In this document: one piece after another, positions 1 through 8,607 of the stretch | Layout of the letters: every line of letters begins with the position of its first letter | How positions within the stretch are numbered: position 1 is the stretch's first letter | Source of the DNA: Acidimicrobiaceae bacterium | GTDB taxonomy: Bacteria > Actinomycetota > Acidimicrobiia > Acidimicrobiales > Aldehydirespiratoraceae | Direction: 5' to 3' | NCBI GenBank assembly: GCA_009844405.1 | Contig: VYBO01000112.1 | Location: 1 to 49,204 of the forward strand | Length of the DNA: 49,204 nucleotides | Notes under the pieces: model-generated | Seen by the model: only the letters and a program-made list of their open reading frames with translations | The model's database searches: none | Told to the model about the DNA's origin: nothing | Made by a program: the position numbers and the translations under genes

Positions 1-1
1 C

Positions 2-37
2 ATCGACCACCGCAACCGCTGGAGCCCACAACCATGA
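2..37 (+). CDS. Possible C-terminal tail of a gene entering from the left
   Basis: One frame is open from the window edge and ends in TGA at 35-37, giving the tail IDHRNRWSPQP. A strong hairpin begins two bases after the stop, which is where a terminator would sit. The fragment is too short to assign to any family. It could equally be non-coding sequence. Confidence 0.2.
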   Translation: MDHRNRWSPQP

Positions 38-38
38 G

Positions 39-73
39 CAATCCGCGCACGCTCTTAGAGCGAGCGCGGATTG
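39..73. terminator. Strong hairpin, likely terminator
   Basis: CAATCCGCGC at 39-48 pairs with GCGCGGATTG at 64-73, and inside it CGCTC (50-54) pairs with GAGCG (58-62) around the loop TTA, with one A/A mismatch. There is no T tract, so it resembles the U-less hairpins common in actinobacteria. It follows a possible stop codon at 35-37 and precedes a repeat copy that lies downstream of citrate synthase on the other strand. Confidence 0.5.
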
Positions 74-106
74 ATCGGCGGCCAATCGCGTCGCAGGGTG
101 GCCATA

Positions 107-200
107 CCCGCTCTTGTTCGCTTCGCTCACGGGCCGCTCGGGCCACGGCCCCGACCCGTATGGGCCGGGTCGCCCGCCTATCCGCGGGGCCTCTTAGCGG
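107..200 (-). repeat. Two-part dispersed repeat, copy A
   Basis: The 44-base core (107-150) reads CCCGCTCTTGTTCGC onward on the plus strand. The second conserved block (182-200, a divergent CCGCGGGGCCTCTTAGCGG) is separated from it by about 31 variable bases. Read on the minus strand, the element begins ten bases after the citrate synthase stop codon. Related copies are at 17860-17960, 26722-26824, 36040-36138 and 37932-38031. Confidence 0.75.
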
Positions 201-209
201 TAGTCCCGC

Positions 210-1475
<1,266 letters not shown>

Positions 1476-1486
1476 CGAGGATCAGA

Positions 1487-2884
1487 TTACAGGGGAGCGT
1501 TGTCGTGGCGGCGCTTAGGCAGGCGCTCACGCTTGGCGGACAGCAGATCCAGGGCGGCGCAGATCTCCCGCCTGGTGTCGGCCGGCTCGATCACGGAGTC
1601 GATGGCGCCCCGCTCGGCCGCGATGTACGGGTTGAGCAGGCGCTGCTCGTAGGCCGTCTCCAGCTCCGCCCTCTCGGGGTCGGTGGCCGACCGGTGGAGG
1701 ATCCCGACCGCTCCCTTGGCGCCCATGACCGCGATCTCGGCGGTGGGCCAGGCCAGGGCCAGGTCGTTGCCCATCGTCTTGGAGTCCATGACGATGTAGG
1801 CGCCGCCGTAGGACTTGCGCAGGGTGAGGTTCACCCGGGGCACGGTGGCCCGGGCGTAGGCGAAGGCCATCTGCGCGCCGTAGCGGATCATCCCCCGCCA
1901 CTCCAGGTCCTTGCCCGGGTAGAAGCCGGACGTGTCCACGAAAGTGACCAGCGGGAGGTTGAAGGCGTCGCAGAAGGCCACGAAGCGGGCCCCCTTGCGG
2001 GACCCGGTTATGTCGAGCGTCCCGGCCAGCGCTTGGGGCTGGTTGGCCACGATCCCCACGGGCCGGCCGCCGAAGGAGGCGAAGGCGGTTACCAGGTTGG
2101 CGCCCCAGAAGGGGTGCGGCTCCAGCAGCACGCCGTCATCGGCCACGGCCACCAGCACGTCGCGCACGTCGTAGCTCCCGCCCGACTCGGCCGGCAGGAC
2201 GTCGAACGCCTCGGGCACCGACCGGTCGACGGGATCGGTGCAGGTTCGGCCGGGCGGGTCGACGGCGTTGCTGTCCGGCAGGCAGCTGAGCAGCTCGGCC
2301 GCGGTCTCGTCGGCCTCCTCGTCCGTGGAGGCCACGAAGCTGGCCACCCCGGACCTCACGGCGTGAGTCTCGGCGCCGCCCAGGTCGGCGCGGTCGACGG
2401 GCATCCCGGTGAAGTGCTCCACCATCCGCGGCCCGACGACGAAGGCGTACGCGTCGGCGGTCATCACCACGAAATCGGCCAGCCCCAGCAGCAGGGCCGG
2501 GCCCGAGACGTTGGGACCGGCCGCCACGACGATCACCGGCACCACCCCCGAGCAGCGCGCCAGCTCGGTGGCCGCGGTGGCCCAGCCGTGCAGGGCGTCG
2601 ACCCCCTCGTTGAGGTCGGCGCCCGAGGAGGCCAGCCTCAGCAGCAGCGGTAGCCGCAGCGTGCGGGCCAGACGGGCGGCGGCCGCCATGCTCTGGCCGT
2701 CGGCCGGTGCCAGCGCCCCGCTGCGCTCGTCGGTGGCGCCGCGGGCGTCGATCTCGACCACGCTGCGGTCACCGAGGGTCGCCACCCGGCTGCGCACGAA
2801 CCCGGAGGATCCGGCCCGAAGGTTGACCGCGGTCGCCTGGAGGGCAGCTGACACGTCGCTCATCGTAGGGAGTCGTCGAGCCAT
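1487..2884 (-). CDS. Biotin-dependent acyl-CoA carboxylase carboxyltransferase subunit, short form
   Basis: Crotonase-fold carboxyltransferase of the AccD/PccB family, expected to move a carboxyl group from biotin to an acyl-CoA together with a biotin-carrying alpha subunit that is not in this window. The C-terminal domain is well conserved: YDVRDVL, VANQPQALAGTLD, RKSYGGAYIVM and PTAEIAVMGAKGAV. The N-terminal half is divergent: the usual PCAGG-type oxyanion segment appears as GPNVSGPALL. At 465 residues it is about 50-60 shorter than typical PccB, missing at the N-terminus. The ATG at 2884 is used, but MSDVSA eight codons on is an alternative start. It lies 15 bases after the LysR gene and 11 before gltA. 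The substrate cannot be told from sequence. Confidence 0.85.
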   Translation of the reverse strand: MARRLPTMSDVSAALQATAVNLRAGSSGFVRSRVATLGDRSVVEIDARGATDERSGALAPADGQSMAAAARLARTLRLPLLLRLASSGADLNEGVDALHGWATAATELARCSGVVPVIVVAAGPNVSGPALLLGLADFVVMTADAYAFVVGPRMVEHFTGMPVDRADLGGAETHAVRSGVASFVASTDEEADETAAELLSCLPDSNAVDPPGRTCTDPVDRSVPEAFDVLPAESGGSYDVRDVLVAVADDGVLLEPHPFWGANLVTAFASFGGRPVGIVANQPQALAGTLDITGSRKGARFVAFCDAFNLPLVTFVDTSGFYPGKDLEWRGMIRYGAQMAFAYARATVPRVNLTLRKSYGGAYIVMDSKTMGNDLALAWPTAEIAVMGAKGAVGILHRSATDPERAELETAYEQRLLNPYIAAERGAIDSVIEPADTRREICAALDLLSAKRERLPKRRHDNAPL

Positions 2885-2899
2885 AGCCCGCTATTGCCG

Positions 2900-3826
2900 T
2901 CATGGCGCCGGCCGGGTGTCCACCGCGTGGATGTAGGGCTGCGCGGCCGCCTCCTGCTGCACGATCCAGCGGATCGTCTCGCCCACGGCCCGCGGCGGCG
3001 CAGCCGGCACGGTCCTGCGGTTGCGGGCCAGCCCGACGGTGCGGGCGCTCAGGCGGTCCACCTTCACGCTGCGCCAGCCTCCCTGGACCACGCCGTGGGC
3101 GGCGCTGGCCGGCAGCAGAGCCGGCGCGAAGCCCGAGAAGGCCAGCGACGCCAGCAGGCGCAGGCCGTCGATCTCGGCCCGGCAGCGCAGCTCCACGCGG
3201 ACCCGCCGGGCGTCGGCGTCGACCTCGTCGCGGAAGGCGGTGCCCCTGGGGGGCAGCAACACCTCGTGGCGGGCGAGGTCCACGAGGTCGATGCGGTCCC
3301 GGTCGGCCAGCTCGTGGCCGGCCGGAGCGATCACCACCCGGTCCTCGGAGAAGAGGTCCTCGGTCTCGATGTCGGGATCGTCGACGGGAAGGTTCACCAC
3401 TGCCAGTTCGAGGCGGTTCTCGATGAGCAGGGGAACGAGCGAGGTCGTGGTGGCGTCCAGGACGATCACCTCGAGGAGCGGATGCTGCCGGCTCGTCTCG
3501 TCCAGCAGGCGCGGGACGAGCCATCGGGCGGTCGTCCCGATCACTCCGGCCGTCACCGTGCCGCTGAGGTTCGCCTGCATGGCGCCCAGATCCTCGGAGA
3601 TGGCCCGCAGCTCCAGCTGGATGCGCCGGGCGCGGTCGGCCACGACCTGGCCCTCCGGCGTGAGGCATCGCCGGGCCCTGTCGATCAGCACCGCGCCCGT
3701 CTCCCGCTCGAGCTGGGCGATGTGGGCCGACACTTTGGACTGCACGGTGTGAAGGGCCCGGGCCGCGGCCGAGAAGCTCTGGTGTTCGGCGACCGCGAGG
3801 AGCACGTCGAGCTGCCTCAGATCCAT
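2900..3826 (-). CDS. LysR-family transcriptional regulator
   Basis: A 308-residue regulator with an N-terminal winged helix-turn-helix (MDLRQLDVLLAVAEHQSFSA, then the recognition helix AAARALHTVQSKVSAHI) and a periplasmic-binding-protein-like effector domain from about residue 90. It is first in a tight minus-strand series with the carboxyltransferase and gltA genes, so it probably controls its own operon. Whether it also acts on aconitase is unknown. The start at 3826 is supported by a near-consensus promoter whose predicted transcript start is only about two bases upstream, so the mRNA would be nearly leaderless. The effector is unknown. Confidence 0.92.
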   Translation of the reverse strand: MDLRQLDVLLAVAEHQSFSAAARALHTVQSKVSAHIAQLERETGAVLIDRARRCLTPEGQVVADRARRIQLELRAISEDLGAMQANLSGTVTAGVIGTTARWLVPRLLDETSRQHPLLEVIVLDATTTSLVPLLIENRLELAVVNLPVDDPDIETEDLFSEDRVVIAPAGHELADRDRIDLVDLARHEVLLPPRGTAFRDEVDADARRVRVELRCRAEIDGLRLLASLAFSGFAPALLPASAAHGVVQGGWRSVKVDRLSARTVGLARNRRTVPAAPPRAVGETIRWIVQQEAAAQPYIHAVDTRPAP

Positions 3827-3834
3827 CGCAATTG

Positions 3835-3864
3835 ATGATATGAACTATCGATTCAAACTGTCAA
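3835..3864 (-). promoter_or_regulatory. Promoter and candidate LysR operator of the LysR-gltA operon
   Basis: On the minus strand the -35 box TTGACA (3859-3864) and -10 box TATCAT (3835-3840) are separated by 18 bases. The spacer holds the inverted repeat TGAA-N7-TTCA (3841-3855, centred on ATCGAT), a plausible autoregulatory LysR site. Transcription would start near 3828, almost on the ATG at 3826. This stretch is clearly A/T-richer than its surroundings. Confidence 0.7.
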
Positions 3865-3958
3865 AGTGATATTTGCCGGTAGCGCTGGATGGTGTTGAAT
3901 GGGAGCACAAATCCGGTTCGGCAGGCGTATTCCTCCTCGCAGGCCGCTCCGGTCTCAA

Positions 3959-3990
3959 CTTGGGTCGAGATCCCCCAAGATCGGCCCAAG
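3959..3990. terminator. Second hairpin in the acnA-LysR gap
   Basis: CTTGGGTCGA (3959-3968) pairs with TCGGCCCAAG (3981-3990) with one mismatch around a 12-base loop. It lies just beyond the stronger hairpin at 3997-4030 and may back it up as a terminator. The rest of the gap between 3865 and 3958 shows no recognisable gene. Confidence 0.4.
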
Positions 3991-3996
3991 AAGAAT

Positions 3997-4030
3997 GAAG
4001 CGGCTGGTCTCGCCCCAGATCAGCCGCTTC
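3997..4030 (-). terminator. Intrinsic terminator of aconitase gene
   Basis: GAAGCGGCTG (3997-4006) and CAGCCGCTTC (4021-4030) form a perfect 10-bp stem with a 14-base loop. On the minus strand it is followed by the T-rich tail ATTCTTCTT. It begins 46 bases after the aconitase stop codon and separates that gene from the LysR operon promoter. Confidence 0.75.
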
Positions 4031-4075
4031 TGTCTTGTGGCGACGGGTGATCCAGCCGGCGGGTCGTCGTGCGGG

Positions 4076-6388
4076 TCAGGCCTGGCGGCCCGCTCGGCTG
4101 CGGATGATGTTCAGCGCGCTGCCGGCATGGAACCACTCGATCTGGTCGTCGCTGAGGGTGTGGTGCGCCTCGAAGGCCCACACCGCGCCGTCGGGCGCGG
4201 TGACCTCCACCGTCACCGGTTGATCGGGGGCCAGGTCGGCCAGTCCGCGCACCGCGATGCGGTCGTCCTCTCCGATGCGCTCGTAGTCGGCCGGGTCGGC
4301 GAACGTCAGCGCCAGCACACCCTGCTTCTTGAGGTTGGTCTCGTGGATGCGGGCGAAGCTGCGGGCCAGGGCCAGCACGCAGCCCCGGAACCGGGGCTCC
4401 ATGGCGGCGTGCTCCCGGCTGGAGCCCTCGCCGGTGTTGGAGTCGCCGATGAACACCCAGCGCAGGCCGGCCTCGTGGTACTGCCGGGCGATTTCGGGCA
4501 GGTGCTGGACCTCGCCGGTGATCTGGTTCTTGCCGTGGCCGACGTCGTAGCCGCTTCCGGTGTTCGAGGCTCCGAACGCGTTGACCACGCCCAGGTACAG
4601 GTTCCCGGAGATGTTCTCCAGGTGTCCCCGGTACCGCAGCCACGGGCCGGCCGCGGAGATGTGGTCGGTAGTGCATTTGCCCCTGGCCTTGGCGATCACC
4701 GGCAGGTCCTTGTAATCGTTGCCGTCCCAGGGGGCGAAGGGCTCCAGGAGCTGGAGGCGCTCGGAGTCGGGCGAGACCCCGACGTCGACGTTCGAGCCGT
4801 CGGCGGGCGGGGCCACGAACGTGTCCTCGCCGGGGTCGAACCCGTCGGGGGGAAGCTCGATGCCGGTCGGCTCGGCCAGCGCCACCGGCTCGCCGCGGTC
4901 GTTGGTGAGGGTGCCGCCGATCGGGTCGAAGTCGACGGTGCCGGCCAGCGCCAGCGCGATCACGGTCTCGGGGGAGGTGACGAAGGCCAGCGTGGCCGGG
5001 TCGCCGTCGTTGCGCTTGGGGAAGTTGCGGTTGTAGGAGGTGACGATCACGTTGGGCCGGCCCGGCGTGTGGCCCTCCTCGCCGGAGCGGTCCCACTGGC
5101 CGATGCAGGGTCCGCAGGCGTTGGCCAGAACGGTCGCGCCGAGAGCCTCGAAGTCGTCCATCAGGCCGTCGCGCACGATGGTGGAGCGGATCTGCTCGGA
5201 GCCCGGCGTCACGAGCAGCCGGGTGCGGGCCCGCAGGCCCTTGCCGGCCGCGTCCCGGGCTACCGAGGCGGCCCGGGTGATGTCCTCATAGGACGAGTTG
5301 GTGCAGCTGCCGATGAGGGCGGCGCTTATCTCCAGCGGCCAGCCGCTGTCGCGGGCCTCCTCGCCGAGATCGGCGACCTCGCGGGACAGGTCCGGGGTGT
5401 GGGGGCCGTTGATGTGGGGTCCGAGGGCGCCGAGGTCGATCTCCACCACCCGGTCGTAGAAGCGCTCGGGGTCGGCCTCGGTCTCGGGGTCGCCGCAGAG
5501 ATGGTCGCCGGCCGCGGCGGCCAGGTCGGCAGCGTCGGCCCGGCCGGTGGCCCGCAGGTAGCGGTCCATCGACTCGTCGTAGTCGAAGATCGATGTGGTG
5601 GCGCCGATCTCGGCGCCCATGTTGCAGATGGTGGCCTTGCCGGTGGCGCTCAGCGAGCGGGCGCCGGGCCCGAAGTACTCCACGATGGCGCCGGTGCCGC
5701 CGGCCACGGTGAGGATGTCGGCCACCTTCAGGATCACGTCCTTGGGGGCCGACCAGCCGCTGAGCTCGCCGGTGAGGTGGACGCCGATGAGCTTGGGCCA
5801 GCGCACGTTCCACGGGAAGCCGGTCATCACGTCCACCGCGTCGGCGCCGCCCACGCCCACCGCCACCATGGCCAGCCCGCCGGCGTTGGGCGTGTGGCTG
5901 TCGGTGCCGATCATCATCCCGCCACAGAAGGCGTAGTTCTCCAGCACGACCTGGTGGATGATGCCCGAGCCGGGCTTCCAGAACCCGGCACCGTAGCGGG
6001 CGGACACGCTGTGCAGGAACTCGTACACCTCGTCGTTGCCCGACAGGGCGGCCAGCAGGTCGCGCTTGGCGTCGGTGCGGGCCGTGATGAGATGGTCGCA
6101 GTGGGTGGTGGTGGGCACCTGCACCTCGTCGAGCCCGGCGGTCATGAACTGCAGCCAGGCCATCTGGGCGGTGGCGTCCTGCATGGCCACCCGGTCGGGC
6201 CGCAGGTCGACATACGCCACGCCCCGCTCGGGGACCCCGGTCTCGGATGGGTCGAGATGGTTGACCAGGATCTTCTCGGCCAGCGTCAGCGGCCGCCCGA
6301 AACTGGCGCGGGCCCGTCCCACCCGCTCGTCCAGCGTGGCGTAAACGCCCTCGATCAGCTCCACCGGAGTACTAGCAAACACTGACAT
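4076..6388 (-). CDS. acn: Aconitate hydratase, mitochondrial-type
   Basis: Isomerises citrate to isocitrate in the TCA cycle using a 4Fe-4S cluster. The 770-residue protein shows the three cluster cysteines: Cys362 in IGSCTNSS, and Cys425 and Cys428 in ACGPCIGQW. GTDSHTPNAGGL (161-172) and the C-terminal swivel-domain segment SFARIHETNLKKQG are also present. Length and motifs (QDATAQMAWLQF, HETNLKKQG) match the mitochondrial ACO2-type branch rather than the roughly 890-residue AcnA/IRP type common in bacteria. It is a single gene with a terminator behind it, placed head-to-tail before the operon that ends in citrate synthase, its pathway partner. The ATG at 6388 lies six bases after TAGGCT, a possible leaderless -10. 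Confidence 0.95.
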   Translation of the reverse strand: MSVFASTPVELIEGVYATLDERVGRARASFGRPLTLAEKILVNHLDPSETGVPERGVAYVDLRPDRVAMQDATAQMAWLQFMTAGLDEVQVPTTTHCDHLITARTDAKRDLLAALSGNDEVYEFLHSVSARYGAGFWKPGSGIIHQVVLENYAFCGGMMIGTDSHTPNAGGLAMVAVGVGGADAVDVMTGFPWNVRWPKLIGVHLTGELSGWSAPKDVILKVADILTVAGGTGAIVEYFGPGARSLSATGKATICNMGAEIGATTSIFDYDESMDRYLRATGRADAADLAAAAGDHLCGDPETEADPERFYDRVVEIDLGALGPHINGPHTPDLSREVADLGEEARDSGWPLEISAALIGSCTNSSYEDITRAASVARDAAGKGLRARTRLLVTPGSEQIRSTIVRDGLMDDFEALGATVLANACGPCIGQWDRSGEEGHTPGRPNVIVTSYNRNFPKRNDGDPATLAFVTSPETVIALALAGTVDFDPIGGTLTNDRGEPVALAEPTGIELPPDGFDPGEDTFVAPPADGSNVDVGVSPDSERLQLLEPFAPWDGNDYKDLPVIAKARGKCTTDHISAAGPWLRYRGHLENISGNLYLGVVNAFGASNTGSGYDVGHGKNQITGEVQHLPEIARQYHEAGLRWVFIGDSNTGEGSSREHAAMEPRFRGCVLALARSFARIHETNLKKQGVLALTFADPADYERIGEDDRIAVRGLADLAPDQPVTVEVTAPDGAVWAFEAHHTLSDDQIEWFHAGSALNIIRSRAGRQA

Positions 6389-6474
6389 ACAGCCAGCCTA
6401 CGACGCCTTTGCCGCAAGCCGGTTCAGCTCTCAACACGTCCACAAGCCGAGTTCGGTCGCGGCCCGACCACTGA

Positions 6475-6500
6475 CCCCCCACATCATCCCCCCACATCAT
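6475..6500. repeat. Perfect 13-bp tandem duplication in the acn/exonuclease gap
   Basis: The unit CCCCCCACATCAT occurs twice with no gap (6475-6487, 6488-6500). The surrounding divergent intergenic region (6389-6629, 241 bases) must hold promoters for aconitase and for the exonuclease gene. No other structure is evident in it. Confidence 0.8.
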
Positions 6501-6629
6501 GACTGAACGCATCCTCGCGTGCCGGAGCCCGGCCAAGTGGACCCTTCGATGTCACACTCCTATGCAAGACTGCGAGACGCTCGAAGTCGACTGACGGGAA
6601 GCACGGGAGGATGGGTGCCCAGAGGAAAG

Positions 6630-7826
6630 ATGACACAGCCAGGCCTCGGCGGTGAGCGCATTGCGGTCGTCGACACGGAGACCACCGGGTTCTCGCGCCT
6701 TGACCGAATTGTCGAGATTGCGTGCGTCACCATCGCCGACGGTCGGATCGTCGACGAGTACGAGTCGCTGGTGCAGCCCGACCGGGATCCGGGGCCCGTG
6801 CATGTTCATGGCATCACGCCGACGATGCTCGAGTCGGCCCCTGCCTTCGGGGCGATCGCGGCCGACGTCGCGCCCAGGCTCGACGGCGCGGTGCTGGCGG
6901 CTCACAACATCAGCTTCGATCTGCGTATGCTTCGCCAGGAGGTAGAGCGGGTGAGGGGAATGAGCCTTGACGTCGGCAGCGGCGTCTGCACCTACCGCCT
7001 CACGGGTGAGAAGCTGGCCGTCGCCGCGGAGCGCGCCGGCCTCGCGCCGCCGAACCACTCGGCGCTGACCGATGCGCGGGTGGCGGCCGAGTTGCTGCTC
7101 ATGCATGTCGACACGGCTGCGCTCGCGGGGGTCTCGGGGGCTTCCTGCCGTGCTCCGGGGCAGCGCGGCGGCCTCACGGTCCGCCGGCCGGGAGCGCCTC
7201 CCCGGCGAGGCGCGCTCAGCGTGCTTGCTTCCCGAACGAGTTGGCCGTCGTCGGTCGGGGACTCCGAGGCCCTGTACCTCGACGCGCTGGACCGCTGCCT
7301 CGACGACGGCGAACTGTCGGAGAATGAGCGAAGCTGGCTGTCGGTCACCGCCTCGGTACTGCACATCAGCGACCGGGACCGTGAGCTGCTTCATCGACGG
7401 TACTTCGATCTGCTCGTCGAGCAGATACTGGCCGATGGCTTCGTTTCCGGACAGGAGCGGCGACTTCATGCCCAGGTCGCCGCGGCCCTGGAGATCGAAG
7501 CGGACGAACTTTCCGTCGATGAGATGGCGTCCGGCGCTGCCGGATCTTCCGGGGACGGGCGCCTTGAGCCGGGCACGAGAGTCTGCTTCACCGGCAGCGC
7601 TGTGATCGACGGCCGGCCACTCGCGAGATCGGAGCTGGAGCGCATGGCCCGCGCCGCCGGCATGGAGGTCGTCGGCGCCGTCACGAAGCTCTGCGACCTT
7701 GTGGTGGCGGCTGATCCGATGTCGCGCTCTGGCAAGGCGCGCCGCGCGCTGGAAAGCGGGGTTCCCATAATGGGCGTCGCCGAATTCCTCGAACAGATCC
7801 GAAAGGTGCGGCGCCATGACCAGTAG
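6630..7826 (+). CDS. DEDDh 3'-5' exonuclease with TerB-like and BRCT domains
   Basis: The N-terminal domain is a DnaQ/epsilon-type exonuclease: DTETTG (residues 14-19) supplies the first acidic pair, AHNISFD the second block, and HSALTDARV the final His...Asp. The middle (about residues 210-295) is an acidic helical TerB-like segment with LDDGELSENE and DGFVSGQE. The C-terminus (about 315-395) is a BRCT domain (GTRVCFTGS, then a Lys-rich loop and SGKARRALESG). The architecture suggests DNA-end processing or a damage/stress response; no partner is known. ATG 6630 is preceded by AGAGG four bases upstream. GTG 6615 behind GGGAGG is an alternative start, and the frame is open back to 6519. It overlaps the next gene by 11 bases, so the two are probably co-translated. 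Confidence 0.85.
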   Translation: MTQPGLGGERIAVVDTETTGFSRLDRIVEIACVTIADGRIVDEYESLVQPDRDPGPVHVHGITPTMLESAPAFGAIAADVAPRLDGAVLAAHNISFDLRMLRQEVERVRGMSLDVGSGVCTYRLTGEKLAVAAERAGLAPPNHSALTDARVAAELLLMHVDTAALAGVSGASCRAPGQRGGLTVRRPGAPPRRGALSVLASRTSWPSSVGDSEALYLDALDRCLDDGELSENERSWLSVTASVLHISDRDRELLHRRYFDLLVEQILADGFVSGQERRLHAQVAAALEIEADELSVDEMASGAAGSSGDGRLEPGTRVCFTGSAVIDGRPLARSELERMARAAGMEVVGAVTKLCDLVVAADPMSRSGKARRALESGVPIMGVAEFLEQIRKVRRHDQ

Positions 7827-8541
7827 CCGTCCAGTCCAGCTCTTCGAGGCCGGCACCCGCCGCGGACGCAGCATGGAGGTCGCAGCCGGGTTGGTCGTGG
7901 CACTGTCGCTGGTGCCGTTGATCGTCTACACGGAGGTCGGCGATGCGGCCTGGATCGTCTGGGCCGACCGGGCGTTCTGGGCTCTGTTCACCGTCGAATA
8001 CGCCGCCCGGCTCGTCACGGCGCGCGAGCGGGTCCGCTACGCCCGCTCGTTCTACGGCATCGTCGATCTGCTGGCGGTGCTGTCGGGCGTCGCGAGCCTC
8101 CCGGCGCTGGCCTCGGTGAAGGTGCTGCGCCTGCTGCGAGTCCTGCGAGTGCTGAAACTGGCCCGCTACAGCTCGGCCGTCGATCGCTTCTCGCGGGCCT
8201 TCGCCGACATCAAGGACGAGCTGGCGCTCTACACGGGCGTCACCGCCGTCATCTCCTTCATGGCGGCCTACGGGATCTGGCACTTCGAGCACAGCCTCAA
8301 CGAGGCCTACGGGAACCTGTTCGAATGCGTCTACTGGTCGGTCGCCTCCCTCACGATGGGCGCCGAGGGCATCGCGCCCGTCACCGCGCCGGGAAAGGTG
8401 CTCGCCATGCTGCTGGTGCTCCTGGGACTCGGAATCGTGGCGGTGCCGTCGGGCCTGCTCGCGTCGGCGCTGTCGAAGACCGGCAGCGATGTCTGGGCGG
8501 CCGGCAGAGACGCCGCCACCGAAACACCCGGCGAGCGCTGA
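7816..8541 (+). CDS. Voltage-sensor-type six-helix ion channel protein with atypical pore filter
   Basis: A 241-residue membrane protein of the ion-transport (voltage-gated cation channel) superfamily. The S4-like helix VKVLRLLRVLRVLKLARY (101-118) has a basic residue about every third position. It is followed by a linker, S5, a pore loop and S6. Where potassium channels read TTVGYGD, this one reads SLTMGAEGIAPVT (178-190): the GYGD signature is replaced by GAEG and one residue is missing, while the flanking A-P-V-T is kept. Ion selectivity is therefore uncertain; it may not be a potassium channel. Its ATG lies 11 bases inside the end of the exonuclease gene, indicating translational coupling. 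Confidence 0.82.
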   Translation: MTSSRPVQLFEAGTRRGRSMEVAAGLVVALSLVPLIVYTEVGDAAWIVWADRAFWALFTVEYAARLVTARERVRYARSFYGIVDLLAVLSGVASLPALASVKVLRLLRVLRVLKLARYSSAVDRFSRAFADIKDELALYTGVTAVISFMAAYGIWHFEHSLNEAYGNLFECVYWSVASLTMGAEGIAPVTAPGKVLAMLLVLLGLGIVAVPSGLLASALSKTGSDVWAAGRDAATETPGER

Positions 8542-8607
8542 AATAACATCTTGCGACGCAATGATGGGTGCCCGTATCCTGCCGAGCCACCGAGCTCGGA
8601 GGACGAA

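Noticed and set aside
3899..6385. Long open frame on the plus strand opposite aconitase (and similar long frames opposite gltA, the reductase-HAD gene and others)
   Set aside because: High-GC codon bias opens antisense frames. These translations are Arg/Gly/Ala/Val-rich without motifs, while the opposite strand has clear enzymes.
6519..6629. Upstream extension of the exonuclease
   Set aside because: No domain match and no ribosome-binding site at 6519; starts at 6615 or 6630 are better supported.
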